Shown piece after piece: positions 46,001 through 54,576 of a stretch of DNA of 64,000 nucleotides (position 1 is its first letter; each line of letters begins with the position of its first letter). The stretch is from Marinilongibacter aquaticus. Lineage in GTDB: Bacteria > Bacteroidota > Bacteroidia > Cytophagales > Spirosomataceae. Under the pieces are notes generated by a model. The model was not told the DNA's origin. It saw only the letters and a program-made list of their open reading frames with translations, and did not search any database. The position numbers and the translations under genes were made by a program. The stretch spans positions 2,505,501-2,569,500 of the forward strand of contig NZ_CP083757.1 in NCBI RefSeq assembly GCF_020149935.1. Direction: 5' to 3'.

Positions 46001-46582
46001 GCCCAATGGCAAGACAAAATGTGGGGAATCACGGCTGCCGCGGAACAGCAAGCCGAAGTAGCGGCCGGCTTTCTAGCGGGCGATATTACCCAACCGTATT
46101 CCGGCAGCCTGAGCATGAACATCCTCAAAATCGAAGGGCTCAACCTTTGCTCACTTGGCGAAGTGGAAATACCCAAAGGAGCGACCGATTACGAGGAGGT
46201 GGTATTTATAGACAAAGCCAAACATTACTACAAAAAATGCCTGATCCGAAACGACCGGCTGGTTGGGGCCATTTTGATTGGCGACAAGTCGGAATTCCTC
46301 GAGTTCAAAGAGCTCATTTCGAAGCAAATCGAATTGTCTGAAAAACGCTTACAGCTTCTGCGTTCAGGCCAAAAGGCCGAAGCTACAATTGGCAAGCTTA
46401 TTTGCTCCTGCAACAATGTGGGCGAAGGAAATATCAAGGCAAAAATAAAGGGTGGCTGCAAAGATTTTGCCCAACTCTGCGAACAGACAGGAGCCGGAAC
46501 GGGCTGCGGTTCTTGCCGCTCAGAAGTCCGCAGTATTTTGGAAGAAACCAGTCGTGAAATCGAAATAAAAGTATTGCAATGA
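43070..46582 (+). CDS. Assimilatory nitrate reductase with fused FAD/NAD(P)H and BFD [2Fe-2S] modules
   Basis: 1170 residues from the ATG at 43070; the frame upstream lies inside cobA. Residues 1 to about 690 are a molybdopterin oxidoreductase: [4Fe-4S] motif C12-x2-C15-x3-C19 with C47, and the probable Mo-ligand Cys in NSRLCMSS (C141). From about 706 an FAD/NAD module follows (KILVIGAGSASLGF; IIVGGGLLGLEMAASL; TSDPDIFACGEIA). The end is a BFD-like domain (ICSCNNVGEG ... CGSC, about 1108-1155). This equals Bacillus NasC and NasB joined in one chain, predicting direct NAD(P)H-to-nitrate electron flow in the cytosol. The first FAD motif has Ser for the third Gly. The gene overlaps its downstream neighbour by ATGA. 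Confidence 0.92.
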   Translation: MRTEDRTYKSTCCYCGTGCGVEINRISPSKIEIEGDRTHPVNKGMLCSKGLNLHHTVNDRSDRLLYPQMRHSKSSPLQRCSWDQALNRAAATFKSIIRKYGPEAVAFYVSGQCLTEEYYLWNKLMKGFIGSNNIDTNSRLCMSSAVVGYKKSLGEDSVPVCYDDIELSDCILVTGANPAWCHPIIWRRVEAHKAANPHVKIICVDPRKTQTANSADLHIGLLPGTDVFLHNAIARELIENQWIDQAFIADHVEGFDEYKSEVFSQSIEEYAANCGISTEEIKTVAQWIAQAKGFLSMWTMGLNQSVIGVNKNLSLISLSLITGKIGKPGNGPFSLTGQPNAMGGREVGGLSNMLASHRELSNPQHIAEMEELWGVSELSTKPGLSATEMFEALDSGKLKAIWISCTNPMVSLPNVQQAEAALKKAPFVVVQEISNKSDSTQFADVLLPAAAWTEKEGTMTNAERRISLLEKVIEPPGECLPDAEIICRFAQKMDWEDWFSFSNSEAIYNEYKKTTAGTRIDCTGVSYNSLRKKTIQWPYPSSGTETHRLFEDHKFYTPSGKARLFPTKPENHSEPQTKDFPLILLTGRVRDQWHTQTKTGKVNRLKQHLPTPFVEIHPQDAQTRNIVQDQLVEICGRRGKARVKAQLSEEVKPGTCFMPMHWGKIKKHDLARANNLTSPLVDPISKEPDFKFAAVELRPYKKNKEKILVIGAGSASLGFISTYRKFNQSDEIEVFSKEIHPFYNRVMLPDYVSGTQNWKQLIKLREDEFAVRGIKVHKGVSIADIDRKHKVVVDSEGQEHRYDKLFLGMGSRAFMPSNFPKIPGIFNMRSRLDADALAPFISTGGRAIIVGGGLLGLEMAASLRQINVPVTVVQRIGRFMDRQLDPLGSSILHEEIEKLGIEVYYNNEVEQFFGTKHLEAVRLKSGHKIDCSLLIVAAGTRPNIELAQKAKLQCQRGILVNDYLQTSDPDIFACGEIAQWQDKMWGITAAAEQQAEVAAGFLAGDITQPYSGSLSMNILKIEGLNLCSLGEVEIPKGATDYEEVVFIDKAKHYYKKCLIRNDRLVGAILIGDKSEFLEFKELISKQIELSEKRLQLLRSGQKAEATIGKLICSCNNVGEGNIKAKIKGGCKDFAQLCEQTGAGTGCGSCRSEVRSILEETSREIEIKVLQ

Positions 46583-48009
46583 GAGACGGATTTCAAACCA
46601 TACGGATCAATTTTCTTGGCGGAATCGCCTCGCCCGGCGAACTGAGAGACCTGCTGCTGGCCATGCGAAGCTGCGAGGTAAGCCGGGTACGTTTCGGCCT
46701 TCGGCAACAATTGCTTTTCAGGATGTCGGTATTACACGAAAAGAATTTCAGCCAACGTATGAAAACCCTAAACCAAAGGTTTTCGGTTGATAAAAATACG
46801 CATCCGAACATTGTCAGTTCCTACGTTTCGGAAGAAGTTTTCCAAACGGGCAATTGGCTGAGCGAAGGCATTTATAAAGATGTGTTCGATTCCTTTGACA
46901 GGAACCCCGAATTGAAGGTAAACATTTCGGATGCCGAACAGAGTTTCACGCCATTCTTCTCGGGCCACATCAATTTCATTTCGTCCGCTCAAGCCAACTT
47001 TTGGCATTTGTATGTTCGCAAACCCAAAACCAATTCGCTACTGAGCTACGATAAACTCATTTTTTCAAACGAAATAGGTGCCGTATCCGCCAAAATTGAA
47101 GAAAATATCCTCAATGGAAATTCAGATTGTTTCGAAGACCTTGTTTTGGGCATTAGCTCAAAAGCCAAGCAAACCCTCAAACTCCCGAAATTTTCACTTC
47201 CGTATTACGAGGGCTTCAATCGATATGGAAAAAAATCATGGCTGGGCATTTATAAAAGAGACGAATATTTCAGCATTTCTTTCCTGATCGACCTTTGCAC
47301 CCTGTGCATCAACACAAAAATCGGGGAAATATGCCTAAGCCCTTGGAAGTCGATAATCGTCAAAAACATCAACGAAAAAGACCGAAAAAAATGGAGTGCA
47401 TTGCTTGCTCAGCACGACATCAATGTGCGGCATGCCGCCAATGAACTCAATTGGCAAGTAGAAGACAACTCGACGGCAGCCCTAAAACTCAAAATGAAAC
47501 TCGCCCGTTATTTCAACAAAAAAGACCTCCGCACCTTCGGCATTTGCCTTGGCATAAAAACCTTGCCCAAAACGGAAGTTTTCGCTTCGATTCTGGTGAC
47601 CCAAAGAAGCCTAAAAGCACTCCCCATTTTCAAAGTTTACGACATTACATATACAACCGATTACGATCCGAATGGCCGAGAAGTAGCTTTTTACGCCAAA
47701 TCGATTTTGCCTTTTCAGCTGAAAAGTCGCCTACGGAAATCCATTCTGGAATTCAATACACATATTGCCGGAAAACCGCTTTCCGAAAAAATTGAGACTC
47801 CGGATATTTCAGAAAGACCATCGCAAATCAAAACGGTACAACAATGCCCCAATTGTTTGGCCGTTTACGATCCCGAGTTTGGCGACATCTTGAACGATAT
47901 TTCACCGGGAGTCCCCTTTGAAGAACTCCCTACAGAGCACCGTTGCCCGATTTGCGAGACAGAAAAGCAGGCATTCAAAATCATTTCGCTCGAATTGGCC
48001 CAGGGCTAA
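46579..48009 (+). CDS. Nitrite/sulfite-reductase-like protein lacking cluster cysteines, fused to a C-terminal rubredoxin
   Basis: 476 residues. Residues 421-470 are a rubredoxin: C423-x2-C426, VYDPEFGD, PGVPFEELP and C456-x2-C459; the usual Trp two residues before the third Cys is His. Residues 1-400 look like a sulfite/nitrite reductase scaffold: ferredoxin-like half-domains at RVRFGLRQQLLF (36-47) and GEICLSPWKSII (249-260), and a region (77-148) collinear with the NirB cluster segment. At the four positions where NirB has cysteines this protein has Ser/Tyr, Phe, Ala and Phe, so siroheme-Fe4S4 catalysis is not expected. It is ATGA-coupled to the nitrate reductase. Probable electron carrier, assembly or regulatory partner; function unknown. 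Confidence 0.75.
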   Translation: MRDGFQTIRINFLGGIASPGELRDLLLAMRSCEVSRVRFGLRQQLLFRMSVLHEKNFSQRMKTLNQRFSVDKNTHPNIVSSYVSEEVFQTGNWLSEGIYKDVFDSFDRNPELKVNISDAEQSFTPFFSGHINFISSAQANFWHLYVRKPKTNSLLSYDKLIFSNEIGAVSAKIEENILNGNSDCFEDLVLGISSKAKQTLKLPKFSLPYYEGFNRYGKKSWLGIYKRDEYFSISFLIDLCTLCINTKIGEICLSPWKSIIVKNINEKDRKKWSALLAQHDINVRHAANELNWQVEDNSTAALKLKMKLARYFNKKDLRTFGICLGIKTLPKTEVFASILVTQRSLKALPIFKVYDITYTTDYDPNGREVAFYAKSILPFQLKSRLRKSILEFNTHIAGKPLSEKIETPDISERPSQIKTVQQCPNCLAVYDPEFGDILNDISPGVPFEELPTEHRCPICETEKQAFKIISLELAQG

Positions 48010-48061
48010 AGGCCATAGCAGCACATTCAATAAATCATTTTTTCACCTTAAACTCAGTATC

Positions 48062-49387
48062 ATGACAGCAGTAGACTTTAAAGGCAGAGCAAAAAAACTC
48101 AACATTTTCAGTTTTGCAGCTCCACATATGCGAACCTTTCACATCACCTGGTTCTCATTTTTCCTTTGCTTCTTTGGCTGGTTTGGCATTGCCCCGCTTA
48201 TGGCTGTGGTTCGCGACGAATTGCACTTAAGCAAAGCCGAAATTGGCAATACAATCATTGCTTCCGTCGCAATCACGGTAATTGCACGCCTGCTCATCGG
48301 CTGGCTATGCGACAAGATTGGCCCACGGATCACCTACACCGCCCTTTTGATCATTGGGGCCTTTCCCGTAATGCTCATCGGCCTTTCCGATTCCTACGCC
48401 ACCTTTTTGGTCTTTCGTTTAATGATCGGCGTAATCGGAGCCTCCTTTGTCATCACACAGTACCATACCTCGGTAATGTTTGCCCCCAATATTGTGGGTA
48501 CGGCAAATGCCACCTCAGCAGGCTGGGGAAACCTTGGTGGCGGAGTGACTCAAATGGTCATGCCCTTAATTTTCGCCGGTTTTGTAGGCTTGGGCTATAC
48601 ACAATCTTCAGCATGGCGTTTGGCCATGGTCGTTCCCGGGGTAATCATGCTTATTATGGCTGCGGTATACTATTTCGGCACAAAAGACACGCCACAAGGC
48701 AATTTCAAAGACATCGACAGGTCGAAAGAAAAGGCAGACAAAGACGGCAGTTTCTTAAAAGCCGTTTCAGACTACAGGGTTTGGGCTCTGTTCCTTATTT
48801 ATGGAGCTTGCTTCGGCATAGAACTGACGGTAAACAATATCATGGCCATTTATTATAAAGATCAATTTGGCCTTTCGCTGGCCAGTGCGGGGATGATCGC
48901 GGGCCTATTTGGCCTTATGAACATATTTGCCCGCTCTTTGGGTGGATATTTTGGCGACAAAGCGGGCATTAAATCCGGACTAAAGGGCCGTGTTCGTTTC
49001 CTGTTCTTTGTCTTGTTTTTCGAAGGCTTGGCCTTGCTACTCTTTTCGCAAATGTCGGTGCTGCCAATAGCCATTGCCACCATGATCGTATTCAGCTTGT
49101 TCGTGCAAATGTCTGAAGGAGCCACCTTTTCTGTTGTACCCTTCATCAACCGAAAGGCAATCGGCTCGGTTTCTGGTATTGTAGGAGCAGGCGGAAATGC
49201 CGGAGCCGTAATGGCTGGCTTCCTTTTCAAATCTGAAAGCATCAGCTACCAAGAAGCCCTATTCTATCTCGGCGTGGTGGTCACGGCCGTTTCTTTTCTC
49301 AGTTTCGTGGTGCGATTCTCATCGGCAAACGAGGCCGAAGTGAAACAAGATATGGAAATCACCAGCACTGAACCCGCCCTGGCCTAA
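48062..49387 (+). CDS. MFS nitrate/nitrite transporter (NarK/NasA type)
   Basis: 441 residues from the ATG at 48062, about 12 membrane helices. Nitrate-porter signatures are present: FFGWFGIAPLMAVVRDELHL in helix 1, GTANATSAGWGNLGGGVTQM (the glycine-rich motif between helices 4 and 5) and the second motif GIVGAGGNAGAVMAGFLF. The conserved Arg of helix 2 (IARLLIGWLCDKIGPR) agrees with anion binding. It imports nitrate for the reductase encoded upstream, and possibly exports nitrite. It follows the rubredoxin gene by 52 bases. Confidence 0.93.
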   Translation: MTAVDFKGRAKKLNIFSFAAPHMRTFHITWFSFFLCFFGWFGIAPLMAVVRDELHLSKAEIGNTIIASVAITVIARLLIGWLCDKIGPRITYTALLIIGAFPVMLIGLSDSYATFLVFRLMIGVIGASFVITQYHTSVMFAPNIVGTANATSAGWGNLGGGVTQMVMPLIFAGFVGLGYTQSSAWRLAMVVPGVIMLIMAAVYYFGTKDTPQGNFKDIDRSKEKADKDGSFLKAVSDYRVWALFLIYGACFGIELTVNNIMAIYYKDQFGLSLASAGMIAGLFGLMNIFARSLGGYFGDKAGIKSGLKGRVRFLFFVLFFEGLALLLFSQMSVLPIAIATMIVFSLFVQMSEGATFSVVPFINRKAIGSVSGIVGAGGNAGAVMAGFLFKSESISYQEALFYLGVVVTAVSFLSFVVRFSSANEAEVKQDMEITSTEPALA

Positions 49388-49412
49388 AGCTTTTCAACCC
49401 AAAGAAAACATC

Positions 49413-50693
49413 ATGAAAAAATACATATACCTTCAATTTTTGCTCCTTCTTGCCGGCATCTGCTGGGGGCAAACCGCTTGGGGTCAATTTAAACTTTCGG
49501 CTGAAATTCGCCCAAGAACCGAGTTCAGGAATGGCTTTAAAACGCCACGATCGGAAGGCGACAAGCCCGCCATTTTTACCGAACAGAGAAGTCGGCTCTA
49601 CTTCGATTACGCCCAAGAAAAATACAAAATACGGGTGGCACTTCAAGACATTCGTTTCTGGGGGCAAACCGCCCAAGTTTTTAAACAGGAAGCGGGCACT
49701 ACCTTTTTGAGTGAAGCTTGGGGAGAGCTGCAATTAAGCCCCAATTTTTCGGTAAAAGCCGGAAGGCAAATTATTTCCTACGATAACCAACGCTTTCTGG
49801 GCGGCCTAGAGTGGGCCCAACAAGGTCGCAGGCACGACGCCCTGCTTTTGAAATACAAAAATGAAGAAAAGCAAACCGCCCTCGACTTGGGCTTGGCCTT
49901 CAATGCAGACCAAGATGTGGCCGAACCTGCTTTCATCCAAAGTCCGGGAGCAAGTTACTATTCGGTAAACGGCAACTACAAAAGCCTGCAATACGCATGG
50001 TTTCACCGCGACTTTGCCAAAGCCAAGCTTTCTCTTTTGGCACTCAATAGCGGCACCCAAAACCCCGACTCCACCCTTTCGAACAAACAGACTTTAGGCA
50101 TCGTGGCTTCACGCAATTGGGGCCGCATTACACTGGCTACCGATTCGTATTACCAAACGGGGCAGGCCAATCACCAGAAGGTAAATGCCTTTTTGCTTGG
50201 CCTAAGTGCAAGCCTGCAAACCAAGTGGACACCCATCACTTTGGGCTACGAGTGGGTTTCGGGCAAAAGCAACACAAGCCAGTCTGGCAAAACAACAGCC
50301 TTTAGCCCAGATTACGGCACAAACCATATGCACAATGGCTTTATGGATTATTTTTATGTAGGCCCAGCGAACGGGAATGTGGGCGTAAAAGACCTGTACA
50401 TCAAAACCAGTTTCAACATAGGGAAAGGCAAACTTGCTGCCCACGGCCATCAATTTTCCACCGGGTCGGTCCAGCAAAGCGAAAACAAAGGAGAGCTGAA
50501 AAGCAACATGGGCACAGAAATCGACCTTGTGTTTTCTCAGAATTTCGGAAAGGACGTAAAGTTGGATGTGGGATTCTCACAGCTGTTTGCGAGCGGAACA
50601 TTACTGACACTTCGGGGAAAAAGCGAAAAATCGAACAATTGGGCGTGGATTATGCTCACGTTTAAGCCTACACTTTTCCAAACGGAGCATTAG
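49413..50693 (+). CDS. Alginate-export-like outer-membrane porin
   Basis: 426 residues. MKKYIYLQFLLLLAGICWGQ begins a Sec signal peptide; the mature part starts with FKLSAEIRPRTEFRNGF, typical of the alginate_exp (AlgE-like) porin family. Periodic amphipathic strands run to a C-terminal WIMLTFKP. Lying 25 bases after the nitrate transporter gene and ending the operon, it most likely lets nitrate or nitrite cross the outer membrane rather than exporting alginate, since no alginate genes are present. The function is inferred from position. Confidence 0.78.
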   Translation: MKKYIYLQFLLLLAGICWGQTAWGQFKLSAEIRPRTEFRNGFKTPRSEGDKPAIFTEQRSRLYFDYAQEKYKIRVALQDIRFWGQTAQVFKQEAGTTFLSEAWGELQLSPNFSVKAGRQIISYDNQRFLGGLEWAQQGRRHDALLLKYKNEEKQTALDLGLAFNADQDVAEPAFIQSPGASYYSVNGNYKSLQYAWFHRDFAKAKLSLLALNSGTQNPDSTLSNKQTLGIVASRNWGRITLATDSYYQTGQANHQKVNAFLLGLSASLQTKWTPITLGYEWVSGKSNTSQSGKTTAFSPDYGTNHMHNGFMDYFYVGPANGNVGVKDLYIKTSFNIGKGKLAAHGHQFSTGSVQQSENKGELKSNMGTEIDLVFSQNFGKDVKLDVGFSQLFASGTLLTLRGKSEKSNNWAWIMLTFKPTLFQTEH

Positions 50694-50699
50694 GCAAAA

Positions 50700-51140
50700 T
50701 CAACGGCCGCGTTTCAAAGTAAGGGAAATTTGCCCGGCATGGTGCGAATTGTGAAAGAGGATGTGCCCCAAAATGCGGGCCTTGCTGACTGTACCGAAAA
50801 AGGGAGTTTCCACCTTTTGAAGCCATTCACCTTCGGGCGTATCGTGTATTAATGTTTCCAATTTCTCAAAACCAGAATTCACCAATTCCTTGCTTCTTTT
50901 AATACCGTAAACCGCTCCAGTATCAACGAAACCCATCGTTGTATTTTGGACATCTGTTGGTAGCCCCAAAAAGGTTGCCAGCAGGTGCATGGTTTCGCCC
51001 GCATGCCTATAAATAAAACCTACTGAAGCCGTATCCTCATTCAAACGAAACCGAAGATTACCTTCCTCCACCGCTTCAAATGCGTAGCGAGTAGTTTCCC
51101 GATTTTGCCTCAGCATTTCCAACAAAATTTCCTTTTCCAT
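50700..51140 (-). CDS. DinB-superfamily protein
   Basis: 146 residues, a four-helix-bundle DinB-like protein. Probable metal-site His residues lie in IYRHAGETMHLLATFLG and in the C-terminal LGHILFHNSHHAGQI, the latter the clearest family mark. Substrate unknown; relatives include thiol S-transferases. It converges on the porin gene with six bases between stops, and sits 11 bases downstream of psd, so the two are probably co-transcribed. Confidence 0.82.
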   Translation of the reverse strand: MEKEILLEMLRQNRETTRYAFEAVEEGNLRFRLNEDTASVGFIYRHAGETMHLLATFLGLPTDVQNTTMGFVDTGAVYGIKRSKELVNSGFEKLETLIHDTPEGEWLQKVETPFFGTVSKARILGHILFHNSHHAGQISLTLKRGR

Positions 51141-51151
51141 GAGGCGAAGGA

Positions 51152-51808
51152 TTAAAATTCTGCAATGACAGTTTTACCTCCAACCGTTTTGTCATCAATC
51201 TGACAAAGCACCTTGGTCTCTAAGGGAAGGTAAACATCTATTCGCGAACCAAATTTTATAAAACCGAACTCGTTGCCTTGCGTCACAGGCTTCCCTTCTT
51301 CCACGTACCAAACCAAGCGACGAGCCAAAGCTCCGGCCACTTGCCTAAAAAGGATTTCCACTCCGTTTTTATGCTCGACCACAATCGTGCTGCGTTCATT
51401 TTCTGTGCTCGATTTGGGATGCCAGGCCACCAAATATTTCCCTGGATGATACCTGAAATATTTCACCAAACCCGAAATAGGGTTGAAATTGATGTGCACA
51501 TTCACGGGAGACATAAAAATACTGATCTGTTTTCTGGGCCCTTTGAAATACTCGTCTTCTACGGTGTCTTCTATCACAACTACCTTCCCATCCGCAGGAG
51601 CCAAAATATACTTTTCATTGCGTTCGATCAGCCGTTTGGGCTTACGGAAAAATTGCAACACAATCAGCAGCAAAACAGCACTGACCACAAGCCAAGCCGC
51701 ATGAATCAGATTTTGTTCGGGCAAAAAATATCGCAAAATCATATACACCAGAGCGGTGCTTACTAAAGTGATCAGGATTGTGGCTGTACCTTCTTTGTGA
51801 AGTGTCAT
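51152..51808 (-). CDS. psd: Phosphatidylserine decarboxylase
   Basis: 218 residues from the ATG at 51808 (an earlier in-frame start at 51832 is less likely). Two membrane helices near the N-terminus (10-28, 38-53) precede the catalytic domain: ILAPADGKVVVIED, FMSPVNVHINFNP and the FGSRIDVYLP site. By family knowledge Ser188 in the G-S motif is where the chain self-cleaves and forms the pyruvoyl group. It is the short type found in Bacteroidota and archaea, producing phosphatidylethanolamine. The phosphatidylserine synthase gene is not adjacent. Confidence 0.93.
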   Translation of the reverse strand: MTLHKEGTATILITLVSTALVYMILRYFLPEQNLIHAAWLVVSAVLLLIVLQFFRKPKRLIERNEKYILAPADGKVVVIEDTVEDEYFKGPRKQISIFMSPVNVHINFNPISGLVKYFRYHPGKYLVAWHPKSSTENERSTIVVEHKNGVEILFRQVAGALARRLVWYVEEGKPVTQGNEFGFIKFGSRIDVYLPLETKVLCQIDDKTVGGKTVIAEF

Positions 51809-51917
51809 GAAAAAAATTGTATTGTCCAGCACAAATATAATAGGCCGAAGAGGATTTACACGTTCAAGACAAAAAATGCGTTATTTGTAACACCGTATTT
51901 CAAGAGAATAAATTTTA

Positions 51918-54464
51918 ATGGGCGAAATAAACGCATTTTTCCAAACCTTATCGAAGCCTCTACGCTTGTTCATTTTCTTCTTTTTAGGCTTAGTTCTTGC
52001 TTTTATTCTGCTTACTTTCTTTGCCTATTTCAATGGCCTAGAAAACGTACTTTCTTGGAATATCGCCACAGAACTGCACAAGAAAAGCGGGCTTTCATTG
52101 GCACTCCAAAGCCAAGGATTGCAGATTTTCAACAACGAGTGGGTGTATTACCTGAAATCGTGGTACATCTCGTCGGGCTTTGCCCTCAACACTTGGCCAA
52201 GTATGGCTTTGCTCATTGCCAGCGTTTCGGGCCTAAGTCTGGCCCTGGCTGCACTGAACCAAGAAAAAAGCCTTTGGTTTCTGGCCTCTGCCTTGCTCTT
52301 GGGTGGCTTCCTTTTGTCGATACGCCTAGAAATTGCTTTCCAAAACACGAGCAATTGGCCTTTCCTCTGTTGCTTTGGCCTTATTGGTGGACTGATGTAT
52401 GCAATACAAACATTGCGAAACAAGAGCTCCGTCATGCTGCGTTGGGTTTTGTTTTTAATGGCTTTCGTATCCGTTTTTGGGGCAGCCCTTTTCTTAAGAA
52501 AAGTTGAAGCACCACTTTATGCCAGCATGCAATACGGCTTGGTGTTTCCATTGATCATTTTCGCCGCTTTCGTATTTCTCATTGCCCATGAAGGGCTCGC
52601 GGCAGTGGTTTGGTTAGCCACCAAAGATTCGATTTCGAAAAAGAACAACCTGAAAAACTTCCTCATCCTTTCAGGCTTTCTTTTTATCAATTACCTGCTC
52701 ATTCTGCTCGAAAACCTTCGACTGATCGATGAAAGCTTTTTTGTGATCAGCCCAATTTGGCTTCTTCTGTTCTCGAGCATATTGGGGCTTTGGGGTTTCA
52801 AAAAACAAATGGACACTTTACGGATTTTCTCTTCCACACTGAGTGCCCCTTTGCTTTATTTGGCCATGGCCCTTGTGTCTTTCGCATTCCTTGCCTATGC
52901 TTTACTCACCGGAAACGACCCTCTATACGAACTTTTGCTCGATTATATAATTTTTGCCCATTTGGCCGTAAGCTTGGTATTTTTCGCCCATGTGCTCATC
53001 AATTTCATCAACCTCTTCCGGCAAGGTTTTCGTGTGGATCTGGTGCTTTACAAACCCCAATTTTCACGCTTGATTCTGGCCAAAATAGCCGCACTATTTT
53101 GTTTGGCCTTCTTGCTCATCCAAAAAAACATTTACAGCTTCAACCAATGGATGGCCGGCTGGAACAATGCCAAAGGCGACTATTACAGATACATTGGAGA
53201 AAACACACCCGCAGAAACATTCTACACCGAGTCTGTCCGTTACGACTATTACAACCACAAAGCCAACTATGCTTTGGCCGAGATGGCCAGAGAAGTTGGC
53301 GATGGTACCACGGCAGCTTATTATTTCAAAAGGGCTTTGCAAAAGAATCCAAGCCCATACGCCTACGTGGCCTTGAGCGAACACCTCGAAACAGAAGGGC
53401 TCTACTTCGAGGCTCTCTTCAATTTACGCGAGGCCGTTCAACACTTCCCCAAAAACGAAGCCCTACATACCAATACGGCCCATATCTTGGAAAAGGCCCG
53501 AGCCATAGACAGTGTGTACATTTATTTGCACCAAGCTTTGGAATTGTGTGCCGATTGTGAAATTGCAGACGCCAATATGTTAGCCTTTTGGATCGAAAAC
53601 GGGAAACTCGACAAACTCGACTCGCTTTCGGCGAGCTTTAAGCAAAGTACAGAAAGAACCGTTGAAGCAAATAAATTGGCCATCAATCGGCTAATCCAAA
53701 AGCAAGAAAAGGCAAGCCTGCCGATGTATACAGGCACCCAACCCAATTCCGCAGAATTTGCCGATCTGTACAACCGTCTGCTTTCTTCACAAGAAGAAAC
53801 GTACCCCGATACACTTTGGGCCAAACTCGTGGAAAACCTGGTGCCCGTTGAACTAAATCAAGACGCCCTTTTCTTAAAAGCCCAGCAAAACTACCAGCAA
53901 GGCCAAAAATTATCGGCCATTACGCAAATGAGCTATTTGGCTGCAGACAGTACAGAAGAAGGCCTTTTTTATCGGCGAAACTTGGCCATTCTCTTCTTGA
54001 AAGAAAATCTGTATTCGCAGGCCGTGCGTTACCTCAAACTCTCTGGAGATTCCCTTTCGGCAGAAACCCTGAAACAAAATGGTTTCGATGAATTGCTTCT
54101 GGCTCGGCAAAAACAAGAAGCCGCCGAACTGGAACAACACCAATTGAGCTTAGAGAATTACGAAAAACTATTGGCCAAAGCCCCCTTTAATGCTTTTTGG
54201 GTTTTGAAGGTGGCCGATTTCCTTGAAAAAAAGAACGAAGTGAACAAAGCCTATTTGGCTGTTTTCAATGCTTTGCAATTCAACGACAATACGGCGAAAC
54301 TTTGGGAGAAATTTGTGCTTTTGGCGTATATGAACGGCGTACCCGACTATGCCGAAAACGGCTTAGACAAATTGAGAGAATTAAGCTCGCCACAAGACTT
54401 CCGCTCTTTTGAAAGCCAAGTTCAGATTCTCAGAAAAGAACAAGAAGAGGCCGTCCCTTTCTGA
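51918..54464 (+). CDS. Large polytopic membrane protein with C-terminal TPR domain
   Basis: 848 residues. The first about 420 form roughly ten to eleven membrane helices (for example [51 protein letters not shown]). The remaining 430 are soluble and helical with TPR-like units: [40 protein letters not shown] and [20 protein letters not shown]. No catalytic motif is recognised. Such proteins are conserved among Cytophagales but I know of no assigned role; a scaffold for an envelope complex is conceivable. It is divergent from psd and runs toward the LolD/MacB-type ATPase gene, 112 bases away. Confidence 0.7.
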   Translation: MGEINAFFQTLSKPLRLFIFFFLGLVLAFILLTFFAYFNGLENVLSWNIATELHKKSGLSLALQSQGLQIFNNEWVYYLKSWYISSGFALNTWPSMALLIASVSGLSLALAALNQEKSLWFLASALLLGGFLLSIRLEIAFQNTSNWPFLCCFGLIGGLMYAIQTLRNKSSVMLRWVLFLMAFVSVFGAALFLRKVEAPLYASMQYGLVFPLIIFAAFVFLIAHEGLAAVVWLATKDSISKKNNLKNFLILSGFLFINYLLILLENLRLIDESFFVISPIWLLLFSSILGLWGFKKQMDTLRIFSSTLSAPLLYLAMALVSFAFLAYALLTGNDPLYELLLDYIIFAHLAVSLVFFAHVLINFINLFRQGFRVDLVLYKPQFSRLILAKIAALFCLAFLLIQKNIYSFNQWMAGWNNAKGDYYRYIGENTPAETFYTESVRYDYYNHKANYALAEMAREVGDGTTAAYYFKRALQKNPSPYAYVALSEHLETEGLYFEALFNLREAVQHFPKNEALHTNTAHILEKARAIDSVYIYLHQALELCADCEIADANMLAFWIENGKLDKLDSLSASFKQSTERTVEANKLAINRLIQKQEKASLPMYTGTQPNSAEFADLYNRLLSSQEETYPDTLWAKLVENLVPVELNQDALFLKAQQNYQQGQKLSAITQMSYLAADSTEEGLFYRRNLAILFLKENLYSQAVRYLKLSGDSLSAETLKQNGFDELLLARQKQEAAELEQHQLSLENYEKLLAKAPFNAFWVLKVADFLEKKNEVNKAYLAVFNALQFNDNTAKLWEKFVLLAYMNGVPDYAENGLDKLRELSSPQDFRSFESQVQILRKEQEEAVPF

Positions 54465-54576
54465 ATGCCGTTTAGCCTATGGCACACCCTTTTATCATTT
54501 GGAATGCACATTGGTAAAAAAGGAATTTGAGCCTTCACTGCAAAACTTAACTTTGTATCGTACAAATCTATTGACG

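Noticed and set aside
49413-50693. Alginate export function for the porin.
   Set aside because: No alginate synthesis genes are present; its place at the end of the nitrate operon points to anion uptake instead.
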